Shown here piece by piece: positions 1 through 12,751 of a stretch of DNA of 64,000 nucleotides. Numbering within the stretch: the first letter of the stretch is position 1; every line of letters begins with the position of its first letter. The stretch comes from Phragmites australis (taxonomy: Eukaryota > Streptophyta > Magnoliopsida > Poales > Poaceae), in assembly GCF_958298935.1 (NCBI RefSeq), contig NC_084928.1, positions 14,787,501 to 14,851,500 of the forward strand. Reading direction: 5' to 3'. The notes beneath the pieces are model-generated. The model ran no database searches. It was not told where the DNA came from and saw only the letters and a program-made list of their open reading frames with translations. Both the position numbers and the translations under genes were made by a program.

Positions 1-140
1 ATCTGAGAGGGTCAGAGAGCGGTTAGCCTCTTGCCGCCCTCAGGTAAGGGGACTAACCGTCCTCTCATGGGTTGGGTAGGTCTGGGAGGGCGGTTAGTAG
101 TCTAGCCGGTTAGTAGTCTAGCCGCCCTCTGAGGGGGCGG
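1..140. repeat. GC-rich direct and inverted short repeats at window start
   Basis: GGTTAGTAGTCTAGCCG-like units occur twice in tandem at about 92-123, and CCGCCCTC/GAGGGCGG motifs recur in both orientations. This contrasts sharply with the AT-rich DNA that follows from 145. It could be the subterminal region of the adjacent MULE or of a separate DNA transposon. Confidence 0.4.
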
Positions 141-553
141 TAATAGCATTTTTTTCGATAACTGCAAAATTTTATGTATTTCATCAAAATTTAAAATAGG
201 GTATTTAGAAAATTTGGAATTAAAAATATTGAAGATGAGTGAAAACGGTATATTGAGCAAACGAGAATTTGGAGTAGATTACGTAATAGTCGGAGAATAA
301 AAAATCAATAATTGTGAATAAATTGTATATGTGAAGCACTCGCAGCATATTACGCAGGTATGAGGTGCGAACAGCGACAAACATAATATTAAACATAGGG
401 TGAAAATATTACATAAGACTGTAACCACAACGACACGACAAGAAAAAGAAGGTAGCATATACGGTTCGCACTAAGACCTATTTATTAGTGCGCTGCTCCT
501 AATCATAACATGCTTTAGGGAGTGAAAGTATGTCGGGTTACATTAAATACTCT
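141..553. other. AT-rich stretch without recognised feature
   Basis: No convincing coding potential or repeat structure was seen between the GC-rich repeats and the coiled-coil ORF. It is probably part of the 3' noncoding region of the degenerate MULE. Confidence 0.4.
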
Positions 554-787
554 CTACTGAGTGCATCTAGGATATTTTCCCTTTCGGAGGGCATCGGGAC
601 CTGCCGCCTTAGCACGGCGGGCTCTCTCCCGCTTCCTTGCCCTCTCAGCCTCCCGAGCCTGAGCCACGATATGGTCATGCACCTCCTTCCTCATATGCTC
701 TTCTTCCTCCCACTTTAGGCGAAGTTCCTCTTGCTGTTGCTCGTACTCCCAACGTGTGTAAGCTTCCCTTCTCCACCTCATGTTCAT
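554..787 (-). pseudogene. Charged coiled-coil ORF fragment in MULE 3' region
   Basis: A 77-codon minus-strand reading frame starts at ATG 787 and the open frame continues upstream of it. It is rich in Arg, Glu and Gln with heptad-like spacing (EEELRLKWEEEEHMRKE), as expected of a coiled coil. It lies downstream of the plant-mobile-domain gene on the same strand. No family is recognised; it may be the tail of the PMD-associated gene or a third MULE ORF. Flanking stops indicate a fragment. Confidence 0.35.
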
Positions 788-1800
788 GTTGACCCACTGC
801 TTCTGTTCCTCATTTTACTCATTGTCAAGCCATTGAATAAAATCACAGAGCGGTGGAGGGGACTGAACAAATAGAACAAGATGAGCGGTTAGTAAAACAG
901 GTTGCGAAATCGGCAGAGATATGGCTGATATCTGTTGCTATACCGGTGGATACTCATATGTTCCATGTTGAGGCTTGTCATATTCATAGTTGGCACACAA
1001 GAAGAAGCGCGGCCCATAGGTGTATGAGATGTCTTGCGACTCGCGGAGCCTGCAAAGGTCACCACAGAAGTACATCGGTGGTTCCATACCTTGAGGGATG
1101 AAAATCCCCCAATATTTCTTTAGTGGGCTTGGTGGAGCTGAGGAAGATATTGCACTTGAAAGATCTGAGAAATGAGTGGTGCATCAACATATGGTGGTTC
1201 GGCTATTTATGGTTGGGAGAGGCAGGAGCATTGGATTCGCTTTTGAAGAAAGGAGTGAGTGCAAGGGCTTAGAGGGTGGCAGGAGCATTAGATTCCATCT
1301 TGAAGAATGGGAAAGTTGTGTCATTGACGATGGACAGACATTCCATGTTTATTGGTACATGTGTTGTCATTTATTATGTGGTAAAAGCTATCCGGTGTTT
1401 TCACTTTTTGTCTAAAGCTTGCGCAAGGAGACATGTGTTGTCATGTCATGGTTAAAGTTCGGTAGTGTAGTCACTTCGTGACTAAAGTTACACTCCCGAC
1501 AGAGTAAGCGAGCTGTTACTTCGTGTATAAGTAGCTTTGTAAGATACACATTGGTGAGGATGATAGAATGTAGCGTGTGGTCATGTCGGATTAAGAAATG
1601 CAACTAGCATACCATCACATTGGAATAAGAAATGCAGCTACGACATGCTAAGTGGACCACAAAGATTACACGCGTCTGAATACGTAAGAGTACATCGCGA
1701 ATCGAATATGCATATGTAAGTTACAAAAATAAATGTAAAATTCTACTGCTATCTCCCCCACTGTCGTTGGTCGTGCCCCCATCGTGGTCCCGATGCCGCT
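788..1800. other. Noncoding stretch within degenerate MULE
   Basis: Only short overlapping frames on both strands, none with recognisable protein similarity. A run around 1380-1600 repeats the theme 'cttcgtg..taaagt' loosely. It is interpreted as decayed noncoding DNA of the MULE. Confidence 0.35.
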
Positions 1801-4658
1801 GGTTGGCCCTCACGTGGCCCCTGGAGTAGGTGAGGGGGTCGGGTGAACTGACATGTCTGGTAGGCCTAGTAGGGAGCACCAGTGTCGAGGCCTTGTCCTG
1901 CGTAGGCTATGTCTGAAGTGAAGCACTGGGTACCTAGGACCGCTGGAGGATGTCGTAGTCAGGTGTGCCCCCGAAGAAGTCCCAAACGAGGTTGTACGCG
2001 GGGTCTGGGCCAGCCTCATCGTCCTGACTAGGGTACGAGGACTGTGAAGGCTCTGCTGACGTCCATGTGTACTGGCTGGAGGGGCCTATGAATAAATAAT
2101 TATATTAGATATGGACAATGTGGAAATGAAAGTAGTAGTAAAAATGCACAATTGTACCTGCGTGGTATGCTGGTGCAGCAGAAGATGTCCAGGCGGGCGT
2201 GCCGTAGTATGGCTTGAACGGTGCTGGTGGGATAGGGCATGGGGCAGCTGAAGACGGGCTGGTCTCATCACCGAAATAACATGTACACAATATTAGCTGA
2301 ATTTGTTGAATATATTGAAAACAGGGATGAAGGGGGCGCCCAGTACCTAAGGGTGAACGCACAGGGCTCGGTCTATGAGGTTGCATCGAGGCTTGTGTAG
2401 GTGCACCTCATAAAAGTTTAATAATCATTGCACCAGTAAGAAAAGAATATATTTCAACTTCGTGCGAATTAAAAATTCGTACCTATTTACTTCGACCTGC
2501 ATGACGTGGTAAAAGAGGTCATGTGGGTGCCGACACCGATAAACGATGGTGCACATCTAACCTCCGGGATGACTCGGCGTGGACCCCACTAGACCTGGGA
2601 GGCGCTCCAGCTACATCTGTGGTGGATTGGCATGAGGTAAGCTTCAAGGTGCGTGCGGTCTTGTCAAAAACCCGCTTGACGAAGCCCGCGACATCCGACA
2701 CAATGAGGTGCACCCCTTGCCGGAGGTAGTCCAAGGTACCAACTGCATCCCTATGGACATCGTAAATGATATCGACCTGCAGATACAAATAAGAAAAAAC
2801 AATTTAAATGTACAGGTTTTGTTCCTTGAATATGAACTACTGACTTGTAAGTAAAACATACCGCTAATGCAGCATCCTCGTCCCAATGGACTGGGTATGC
2901 CTCCGTAGTCGACGCGATGCGGGGCCGGACACCTTCAAGGGTGTAGGTGACCCATGTGCATGTATGTGGAACGTACCACCGTAGGTAGTCGTTGAAGCTT
3001 CGCTCGTCGAAGGGACGCGCCTACTCCACGACATCCTGTAGCGCTTGGGCCTATAGTGCCACGTATGGGGCCAAACGATCTGCCCAGAGGTTGCTAGTCG
3101 GCTGGCCTTTGCGTGTGTACCTGCAAGTGAACTATGTTAAATATAATTCACAATAAGATGAATGTTACAAAAATTTTAATTATGCATATGTACCTGTGGA
3201 CGTGCACAGGGATAGTACGAATGTGGACGAGAGGGAATGCCTGGTGACGGCCAAACTGCAGCATGACGCGGTGCGGTGAGTACTCCTCGACGTAGATATC
3301 GAAGACAAGCGGTGCCTTCGTAAGCCAGTAATCCTTGTCGCAGATACACAACGGCAACAAACCCAAACCCGCATGGCCTTGGATAGCCAAGATGTTGTAC
3401 GACTGTCATACCACGTTGTCCAGACGTAGCCTGTCGAACTGGGACTGAAAATGCTCGTAAGCGCTACGAGACTGCTCATGCGCCCAGTGTGGTTGTGTGA
3501 GAAACATCGTTAGAAATCATTAGAAATAACATGCGTGCCAATGAAAGTGTTAACAAAAAGTACTTACCTGACGACGACACCACATCGAGGCCATGGTAGG
3601 CACGTCCTCCTCCGTCTCGCCGTACCATTCCTCTGGGTACGGGGAGCGGTCCACCACTGGCCTACCTATGGTGAACTGCTCGTAGGACCACAGCTGCAAA
3701 AGAAGTGGACACCCAGCAAAAGTGACTAGTGGCTCCTTCTTTGTGCACGCGTCGCAGAGCGTCCGATACGTTGCAGCAAGAACAACAGATGCCAACTGAA
3801 CTACGGTACCTCCTCACCATCAACATCCGCTATCAACCAAGCGTACGGCACAAGCGTCCTCGCAACCAGGTGGCCTTGGCCACTGGTGAACATAAACCAC
3901 TCAAACATCCAAAGCAGATAGGCCTCCAAATGCCTGGAGATCGAGTTTGCGTTGGCCTGGGGGTGTATGTACGTCGGCTGCAAATATGACAGGTGTCAAT
4001 AATGATCATAACTAGATACTTGAATAGTAAATGAGAGGTTGTATTGTACCGAATCTAAAACTGTAGGATCCACTTCTTCGTTGGCCTTCGTGCATTGGAC
4101 AAGAACTCATGTATGTAGGGGGGTGCGTCCGCCTTCCGCTCAACTGGGCTAAAGCGCTGATGCATGACGTTGATCCAGTCAGCATCCATATCGATGACCC
4201 CAACCGCAGCTCCTAAGCAAGGTAGCCTAAGAGGTAGGCTACGTTCTGCAAGGTCGGGGTCATCTCGCCGCACGGGAGATGGAACATATGTGTCTCTGGC
4301 CTCCATCGGTCAACCAGTGCTGCTATCAGCGACCGGTCAAAGTAGAAACGACGCGCCGCTACCTCGGAGTTCTCCGTCGATCGGGCCTCAACCAAATGGC
4401 AAAGCGGTAGGAGTCCTGCCGCTACCAACCTAAAAGTATCGAAGTGCATCAATGATATGGAATTACAGCAATGATATGGCAATTTCGTATGAAAGTATCG
4501 AAGTACTTGTGCTTCCACCGATCGTCGATCGTAAGCAGCTCTCCAAGGCCCTGTGGTCGGAACACTCCTAACTTCGTCTGGTGCTCGGCGGACAAAAAGC
4601 TGCGGTGCCTCTTGTCCACTACAAGGTCCAGAAGCTCGGGGGTCGCAGGTTCCGCCAT
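1800..4658 (-). pseudogene. Plant mobile domain (PMD/MAIN-like) protein, MULE-associated, broken
   Basis: Translation starts at ATG 4658 (MAEPATPELLDL). Characteristic PMD (aminotransferase-like) blocks follow in shifting frames: RSLIAALVDRWRPETHMF and GEMTPTLQNVAYLLG (4213-4400), VIDMDADWIN (about 4190), CPLLLQLWSYEQFTIGRP (about 3640-3720), a block with KAPLVFDIYVEEYSPHRVM at 3230-3340, and a Pro/Tyr-rich tail (1800-2400). Several AG/GT-like boundaries suggest introns. A frameshift near 4520 splits the N-terminal block, and a short repeated segment (GAAAGTATCGAAGT at 4490 against AAAGTATCGAAGTGC at 4433) sits at the break. It starts about 210 bp downstream of the transposase stop. PMD proteins occur both as transposon cargo and as domesticated MAIN-like host proteins; the damage here argues for transposon cargo. 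Confidence 0.7.
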
Positions 4659-4870
4659 ATCTGCATTTGAAAGACATGTACATTAATGCATTACTAGATG
4701 TAGACAGGAACAATATACATTGAATGCAAATTCAATATACAACTATATGCAACATGAACATATTGCGACATGTACTTACAAATAAAGGTTCAAATGCTAG
4801 CAATCGAAGTACAATTAAGACAGCAAGCTACGCTAAATACAATCACACTACAATGCATCCTAATACTCAC

Positions 4871-7463
4871 CTAGACAACAGGTGTATTTTTAGTACAATA
4901 CTTGTACGTGTGACCTGTTTCATTGCACTGACTACATCGCTTGACCCTAGGACCCGCCTCGGATTTATCCATATTGTTGTGAATCCGGCGAGTTTGTCTG
5001 CGGCCAGGTGCGTTCTTCATCTTTTCCAAATCAGGCACATAGATTCTTGAAGGCCCTGGATTACTTGTAAAAGTGTCAACAATGCCGTAACCATACAGCT
5101 CATGATTTCAGGTGTTCAGTATTTGATCCTTCCTGAAGTACTTTGAAATATATTGCCTGGGAAGTATATTGTGCTCCGCACACGTAGTTACGACGTGTGT
5201 ACAAGGTTTGTGGTGTAATTGTGGCTTCTGGCAACTACAAATGCATGTCCCACTCCTTAGTACACACTCTTGAACATGCCGCTCACGTCTTCCACCCCTC
5301 CGACCCATATCCTGGCACAGGACACTGAACCTGGGCTCCACAGTCCCCTCTTGATTTGCGCGATGCATGTGGGCCTTCTTTGTGGCCTTCTCCATAAACT
5401 CGCATAGCATCCGTCCATGCATCATACGATTATCCTCCATTAAGCAACTGCGTACTGATCAATAAAATACTTACAAGTTCCATGCAAAATGCCTTCTACA
5501 ATTCCAATAAGTGGGAGATACCTCATTCCTCGCATGACCCAGTTATAAACCTCTGCAAGATTTGTTGTCATTACTCCATACCTTGCCCCACCACTGTCGT
5601 ACAGCAAAGCCCATTTTTTATTTGGCTCATTACGTATCCACTGTGAAAAGCTCCTAATAGCTGACCCTGACCTCCTTACTATATGCGGAGTATCTGTTGG
5701 GAGAGGTCCAAGAGCTATCGGTTCATCACTAGTTGGTGCAGCCTCCGTTGTCTGTTTTAGAGTTAGTTCATCAAGTCTTGCCCATAGGGCATTGAATTTT
5801 CGTTGCTGATTTTGACTGCACAACTTTTTGAAAAGCTTCATCAACTCTTTGTTTTTAAACTATTTGTAGAAGTTCGCACCCATATGGCGTATGCACCACC
5901 TGCTCTTTAGGTCGGGCCACTGTGCTGCTACACCCCGTCGAACACTACCATATTTCATATCCAGCAAAACTTGCAACAACCATGCATATCTATCATGAAT
6001 CAGACACACATCTGGTCGGTCAAGAACAATAGCATGTTTTACCCTCTCAAGGAACCAATACCAGTTGTCCCCATTCTCACTCTCCACGAAAGCAAACCCC
6101 AGAGGTAGGACTTGATTGTTACCATCTACCCTAATTGCAGACAATATCTGTCCCTTGTACTTCCCAATCAGGAATGTTCCATCTATGCATATGATGGGTC
6201 GACAATACAGAAATGCTTTGATGGTTGCAGCGAATGCAAAGAAAGCACGTTGCAATACTCGTTTCCCGCTGTACTCCGTATCAATCGAGGGGTAATGCAT
6301 GATATCATAGTACCTGTCTGGGTTCCTTCCACAAATTGTGGCTAATTAATGAGGTAGATTGTGATATGAATCTTCATATGTTCCGAACCTTATCTCAATA
6401 GCCTTCTGTTTCACCCTCCATGCTTTCGCATAGTTTATCGTGTACTGAAACCTTTGCTCAATAGCACGGATTATTAATCATGGCTCATACCTTAGGTTAT
6501 CCACAATCTTCCCGTACATAACATTATCAATAAAGGCAGATGACAGGTTCCTGTGGACGAACTCTATTTCCTCAATGTAACAATTATGTTCCTTAACTAT
6601 TGAGCACTGCCAGTAGTCTACCCATTCCCTCTGAATGCATGCACCCGTCAAGGACATTGAGGCACCAAACACTTCACATCATACTCTCTTTTACTGGATT
6701 TAACAACCTTGAACTGCCTCCGAAGAGACAGTGACTAGAATTTAACTGCATCAATAACTGCCTCCTTTGTAGGTTACATAGCACCCTGAGACACCTCGTT
6801 CTCATGGTAATGCCATGGTGTACGATCAGCCTCGCTAACCACTAGCTTTGAAAATTCATGATCTCTCCACTCTGTAGGCACTGGAGCATTACCCTCCTCG
6901 TCAGATGAATCCCCATCGGCAAGGCCTTCCTTCAACTCTTGATCCTTCAACTCCATCTCTTCAATGATGCTAGGGATATGCTCCCCTTTATTGGCTACAC
7001 CCATCGTTTGCATCTCTAGAATATCTCCAACATCTGCCCTGGTCCTGTCATTAACCTGGTCCGATTCATCTTCCACTGCCTCACTTGGTCCTGCTACTGC
7101 TTCCGCAGAGTTCACCTCCATTTGATCTTTCAGGTACACCTTAGCTAACAAAACCAGAGGCAGGTCATGTTCACAAGATATATCTATATACTGCCTCCAA
7201 GTTAATGTGGCTTCGATCGGAACAAGCTCCCCAAAATATCCATAACTTGCACGGTTGAGGATAGCTTTCAGTTTCAACTCATGTTGCTGCGGATCTAGTT
7301 AGAAAAATAGCATGAGTCATTTGCACACACCCACAATGATCCTCTCATTAGCTTTACTAAGACCCTTCATGACATGACGAAATTCAGACAGATCTATACC
7401 ATCAGGACTATACCTGATTTCACCCTCACCATAATATATCTGAAAAATTATTTTATCTGTCAT
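4871..7463 (-). pseudogene. MuDR-type MULE transposase, frameshifted and with premature stops
   Basis: Likely start ATG 7463, just after a 3' splice-like TTTGCAG. Domains in order: MuDR N-terminal region (7440-6780, with an acidic segment at 6880-7080); DNA-binding region (6480-6672, WQCSIVKEHNCYIEE); MULE transposase core (5860-6300, containing PIICIDGTFLIGKYKG and GFAFVESENGDNWYWFLE); SWIM zinc finger (5108-5300, CICSC...CTHVV); and a CCHC knuckle (4871-4945, CSQCNETGHTYKYC). Defects: an in-frame TAG at about 5863 where related proteins have Gln, a frameshift near 5440, and stops between 6300 and 6480. It would cut and paste the element by a DDE mechanism if intact; it is not. Confidence 0.88.
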
Positions 7464-8540
7464 CCCTGCAAACACCCGCAAATATAACCAATGTTAAGAC
7501 CGACGAACTTTATTTCTCGGTATCGAAGAAAAAAATTTACCGACACCGATTCATACATAACAATAGGTTTTCAATAATAGCCATACCCAAACTTACCTAC
7601 AAATATTACTCTATCCAATCTACATCTAATAGCTATTCTACCATATCAGAATTAATATTCACAGTATACTACCATTTTCTAAACGCTACATCCTAGGTTC
7701 ACTTATTATCATACAGTGATAGCTCCTGTGTCACACAATACAACCCTACAATTATTATTTAAAAAACTACATATTCAAAACTAATATAGTACAAATAGTA
7801 TTCTATATTCCACTGCTATCATACCATGTCCTAAGTAAATTTGACAATTTTCTACTAAACCTAGTATTTTCTACTAAACCTAGTATTTTCTAAATCCTAG
7901 GTCATACATGTCTAAAACTTATGTAATATATTACTACTACACTAATTAACAACAATAAAAGAAAAAAGGATTTACCGGAAGGTGATCTTCAAATCCACGG
8001 ATCAAATGCAGCAGAGCTTCACCAGACTCTCTTCCTCTCCTTCCTCTTCAAAGTTTTTTCTTTTTTCTAAATAAATTGGCTTAGGCTGAGTTAAGTGTAG
8101 CCCTAGGTCTACAAAATCGGTTCGAGGCTTCAAGGTGCATGCCAATCATATAGAGAAATGACTGCTACTACCATGGATCGGTCCCATATGAGGCGATCCT
8201 GCGCATCATTCCAGCTGCTGTTGTCGGACAGCTGGGCAAGAAACATCTGTGAGAAAATGACTAACCATCCACCCTAACGATGCTGAACCCAAACATATCA
8301 AGCATTATTGGCCAAGTTCAGACAACGTTGCCCAATGTGCCGAAATCCGTGTTATCTGCATTCTTCTCGAGAACGTTGAAACCGATTCCAATTGATCAGC
8401 ACCACATGATTAGCGAGGGCAAATACCAAGGCCTGTTTAACGCTTGAATTGAAAAAACATATGAATCAGGAAAAAAAACACAGGAATTTTGTAAAATTGC
8501 AAGTGCAAAACAAAGGATTAGAAGAAAAAAAACTGTAATA
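7464..8540. other. AT-rich flank between MULE transposase and TMEM245-like gene
   Basis: No gene seen. The stretch 7540-7970 is AT-rich with a tandem duplication of TTTTCTACTAAACCTAGTA (7850-7888). It probably contains the MULE 5' region and its unrecognised terminus near 8000-8100, where base composition changes. Confidence 0.4.
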
Positions 8541-8927
8541 TTATTGATTAAATTTAGAAAGATACTAGGCAACGCAGCTCAACAATCACATAACTGAGTC
8601 ATCAAATTTCTCCGGCTCACAAAACTGGCAATGATACAAAGGGAAACGGAACAGACGACCCTAAACCCTACACCACCACGTGTCGCCACCACGTAGTGGA
8701 CCCCACGCGTCGGTGGCCGAGCACTCCCCTGATTAGCACCGGTTAACCCTTTCCTCCACCCCGACATGCGACGTCCTAATCCCCCCGTAATTAATCACAA
8801 CCATGGCTGCCCCACCCACAGTAATCACCCCCCAAATCCACCCCTCCCTCTCCCTCCCCCCCCCCCGATCCCACCCCCGACGAGGCGAGGCCGGAGCCTG
8901 CCGCCGCCGCGGCATTTCGTCCAGCAC
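8541..8927 (+). promoter_or_regulatory. Promoter / 5'UTR region of the TMEM245-like gene
   Basis: Composition changes from AT-rich to C-rich towards 8928, with a CCCTCCCTCTCCCTCCCCCC tract near 8843-8866, typical of a grass 5'UTR. An in-frame ATG at 8766 exists but would add 54 Pro-rich residues of low complexity. No clear TATA box could be assigned. Confidence 0.4.
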
Positions 8928-11484
8928 ATGGCGCTCGTGCCCAACGGCAGCGCCTGCAAGGACGACTGCGCGGCGCACGACCTGCCCTGGTCCGAGATGT
9001 TCCGGTCCGCGTCGCTCCGGCGCCCCAAGCAGGAGGACGACGCGCCACCCAAGAAGCCGCCGCCGGTGATGAAGAAGGCGGGGAAGGCCAAGGCTTCAGC
9101 AGGGGCGGACATCGCGGGGCTGTCGCTGGAGCCCGACGCGCGGCTGGCGCTCTACATCGCCATGGCGCACGCGGGGCTGGCCATGGCGCTGCTCGTGCTC
9201 TACGGCCTCTACATGCTGCTAGCCGACTTCCTCCGCCCGCTGCAGTGGGCGCTGCTCTGCTCCGTCCCTCTCCGGGAGACGCAGCACGCGCTCGTCGCCT
9301 TCTGGGAGCCGCCGCTCCGGGCGGGCCTGGGAGCCGCCGTGCTCGCGCTCCCGCTCGCCGCGTTCCGGTCCTCCGCCGCCACGCTTGCCGACGCGCGCGC
9401 CGCGCTCCTGCGCCGCCCGCTCCCGCCGTCTCCGGCCTTCCTGCGTCTCCTCCGCTGGCTCGTGTCCTTCTTCTTCTTCCTCATCCTCTTCGAGCGCCTC
9501 GGCGCCGCCGCCGCGCTGGTCCTCCTCATCCTCGCACTCGCCTTCTTCGCCGCCTCCCCCAAGCTCACCTGCGCTGCGTCCTCCCACATCTCCCGTCGGC
9601 GCCCTTCCTCACGAGGGCTCGTCTTAACTGGAGGCATCCTTCGCCACCTCAAGACGCTCGTCGCCATCGGGCTCATGCTTGGCATGATCGCCGGGTTCGT
9701 ATCCGGCAGCATCTTCTTCTCCTACAAGATCGGGCTCGAGGGCAAGGACGCCGTCATGTCCGTCAAGTCCCATGTCGAGAAGGGCAACTACTCTGAGAAG
9801 ATTGGCCTCAAGAAGTGGCTGGACGACAATGACATCCCCGGCTTGGTCGATCAGTACTCCGACAAGCTCTACGACACTGTCTGGGAGCAGGTAGATCAAT
9901 TGGCAGTGCAGTACAACCTTACCGATTTCACTAGCGGATTCCGGCATTTCTTAATCAGCCAATCAGTTGGCCCAAAGAACAAGGAGCTCATCAGTTCAGG
10001 ACCGCACCCATACTCGATGAAGTTGCAGTTGATTGCAGTGCGCGTGAAGAACAGGGAGTGGGTGGAGATTTACAGGGAGCTGGACTCGTTCTTTAAGGAG
10101 CTGTTGATCACAAGGGAAGATTTGGTGGTGAAGGCCAAAGAGCTGGCTTTGCAGGGCACAGAAATCTTAAAGAGGCTGCTGTCGAGCGGCACATCGGTGC
10201 TCGGTGGTAGTGCCAATTTGATGCTATCCATTGCTCTCCGCATTGTCTCTGGTGCGGCTGAGGTGGTCAATTTTGTATCGCAATTGATGGTCTTCTTGTG
10301 GGTGTTGTATTACCTCATTACTGTGGAGGGAGGCGGAGCTACAGAGCAGGTCATTGATCTTTTGCCAGTGTCAAAACAAGTAAAAGACCGCTGCGTTGAG
10401 GTCATCGACCATGCCATTAGTAGTGTCTTGTTAGCCACTGCCAAGATTGCCGTATTCCAAGGAGGCTTGACATGGCTGTTGTTCAAGTTCTTCAAGGTGC
10501 ATTTTGTGTACACATCAACTGTGCTTGGATTCATCAGCGCGCTTGTGCCAATACTTCCACCATGGCTGTCCTCGATATTTGCCGCAGGGCAACTGCTCAT
10601 GGAAGGGAGATATGTGCTTGCATTGGTGGTAACTGTGATACACCTCATGCTCATGGATTACGGCACCACTACCATTCTGGAGGATATACCTGGGTACAAT
10701 GGGTATCTCACCGGTCTCAGCATAATTGGTGGCATGACACTGTTCCCCAATGCTTTGGAGGTATGGTTTTTCTTGCATATAGCATATGTTTAGAAAGCAA
10801 TTAGAAGCTACAACACCTATGTCAAACCAAAGATATATTTTTTCCCCAAGATGCAACTAGAAGAAAGCTTTTGCTGAGCTATAATACCTTACGCATTTGC
10901 TTTGCCCATCCCCTGTGATACTAGAAAATTCCTTTTGTGCTCTAGAGAGTTATTCCCTTTCTCCCCTCCTTTTTTTTGGGTAACTCCACATATTTTTCTG
11001 CTTCATGCACTAGCTACGCTATTGCATTTCTATATATTTTTAGCTACATTCAACTTTAAGTAGTAAGTAGTCTTCTACGCTGCTAAAAATAATGGACAAC
11101 AATGCTGTTATGTCGATTAATTTTCCAGATATTATGTGTCATATAGCTGTGTAATTGTGTAGATAATTGGTGTTCATGAAAGTCAGAAGATGCAACAGCT
11201 GTTTATAAGTAGGGTGTAGAAGATTCTTCTTCTTCCTTTTTTTTTTGTATTTGTCGGTGGTAGTCCACTAAATTGCTTTGAACCATCCTAATTCTTGGGA
11301 GCTGGAGCATAACAATAATTTCCCATAGTGTTATGGAGCTTTTCTTTGCCTCAAATTTGACTGATTGTTTGTTATTGTTCTGCAGGGTGCAATATTAGGT
11401 CCCCTTATAATGACGGTTGTGATAGCATTGAAGAACTTGTACGCAGAGTTTGTGCTTGCTGACACAGAGGAGACCGGCAGCTAG
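8928..11484 (+). CDS. Transmembrane protein 245 homolog (AI-2E transporter-like family)
   Basis: Two exons, 8928-10760 and 11386-11484, joined in phase 0 across a GT-AG intron of 625 bp, give 643 aa. The start is set at [13 protein letters not shown] because the upstream in-frame ATG (8766) only adds proline-rich sequence. The N-terminus (1-70) is hydrophilic and basic. Hydrophobic segments begin at about 72-98 ([20 protein letters not shown]) and continue through about 230. A luminal or cytosolic stretch (about 260-430) precedes a C-terminal multi-pass block with [21 protein letters not shown] and [16 protein letters not shown], the part resembling the bacterial AI-2E/UPF0118 family. Exon 2 encodes the last 32 residues. 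Exon 1 is very GC-rich at its 5' end, as in many grass genes. Substrate and membrane location are not known for the plant family; it is presumably an integral membrane protein. No damage seen. Confidence 0.88.
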
Positions 11485-12718
11485 CGTAAGATGAAAGGCT
11501 CAAATGCTTGTGTTTTGAGAGAAATACATGTGTAGGATTTTTACCCTCTATGTTTACATGATGGTTTTGCTCTTGTACCATACCTGAGTATGCACAGCTA
11601 TTGCAGCAGATGTGATCCTTTCTTCCTTCGTGTTGCAACTTGCCCTCTGTGTAGTCATATTTGATATCTATTGGATCTTTCCATAGATTTGGTTCTACTA
11701 TCCACTGAATTATCTCCCCGTTGATTCAAACCAAAGTTGTACAGTTTTTCTCTCTTTTTTTCCAATATTGATTGAGGTTATGTTTAATCTAGATTAAGTT
11801 AAATTAGTGAATTGTTGATGTTGTTATATTTGTCTAGTATTCTAGTTCATATACACCTTAAATACCTGCATCCAACTTCTGTAATTTTCAGTACAGGTAA
11901 TACAACTATACAAGTTGTTGGTTAGACAGTTTTCTTTTGCTGTCATTCACAATTGGTGTTGTGCTTTCCTGAAAGGATTCATCCGATAGCAAACGGTTTG
12001 GAAGAGATCACGAGAATTATTCTTCTGCACAGGAGGCCCAGGTACTTGCAAGAGGTACCTGCTCAGAGTGACACTCTTGTCTGTGCATGACTGCACCCTG
12101 TCTTTTTCCTTCAGTTTTTTGTGTGGCACTCCAATTCTGTTCCGGATCCTGAATAGTTCCACGGAATAGTTCTGAACAATTACCATGAATACTCTAGTTC
12201 CTTGGAACCAAATATTGATTAATTTTACCGTATGTTATGTACTTATGTTAGCTTGTGAGCAAACAAGCTTTGTGGCTTGTGATCTGAGATTGGCCTTGAC
12301 CCTTGAGTGATCTGGAGTGAACTTCATTTCCAGTTATGCAACAACTTCAGAAAAAAGTTGCCCTTCCTTTGAAAGAAAAGCTGGGAAACTATTTCATAGT
12401 TCTATGTTTTTGAATTTTACTTTATGATGATTACTACCTGGTCAGTTTCTAGATTTTATCTGCATCTGAAAAGGCTAAGTGTTCATCAGCCATGCCTAAC
12501 TACCTTGTGACTTGCACATCTGAGTCTGAGATCTAGAGGCCATAATGTATTGGATAAGCCAAGAAAAAAATCTTTGCCTTTTTGACTAGTCTCCATTTCT
12601 TGTTGATGTTATGTGTGGTCTAGATCCTAGAGTCTAAAGCATCTTTTTAGTATTGCCGTGTTTGTTGAACTGTTCATCCATCGACGTTGACACTTGTGCT
12701 CTTGTCAAACTTGTGCTC

Positions 12719-12751
<33 letters not shown>

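Larger units (their letters stand above)
1..8000 (-). mobile_element. Degenerate autonomous Mutator-like element with plant mobile domain
   Basis: The minus strand carries, in transcription order, a MuDR-type transposase (about 7463-4871) and a plant-mobile-domain gene (about 4658-1800), followed by a short coiled-coil ORF (787-554). This order (transposase, then PMD/MAIN-like gene) is known for one class of grass MULEs. No matching long terminal inverted repeat was found on the gene-proximal side. The first 140 bases hold repeated GGTTAG and CCGCCCTC motifs that may be terminal sequence, but the true ends are unresolved and the element may run off the left edge. Frameshifts and stops show it is no longer coding-competent. 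Confidence 0.65.

Noticed and set aside
8766..8927. Upstream in-frame ATG adding 54 residues to the TMEM245-like protein
   Set aside because: The extension is proline-rich low-complexity sequence that looks like translated 5'UTR; the second ATG gives a conventional N-terminus. Not fully excluded.
9209..9796. Long frames on both strands (up to 183 codons) overlapping exon 1 of the TMEM245-like gene
   Set aside because: They are GC-driven shadows; compositions are Arg/Ser/Pro-rich and only the chosen frame has membrane segments and splices cleanly to exon 2.
11947..12186. 79-codon minus-strand frame between the two host genes
   Set aside because: No recognisable motif, no splice or codon support, and no homolog known to me.
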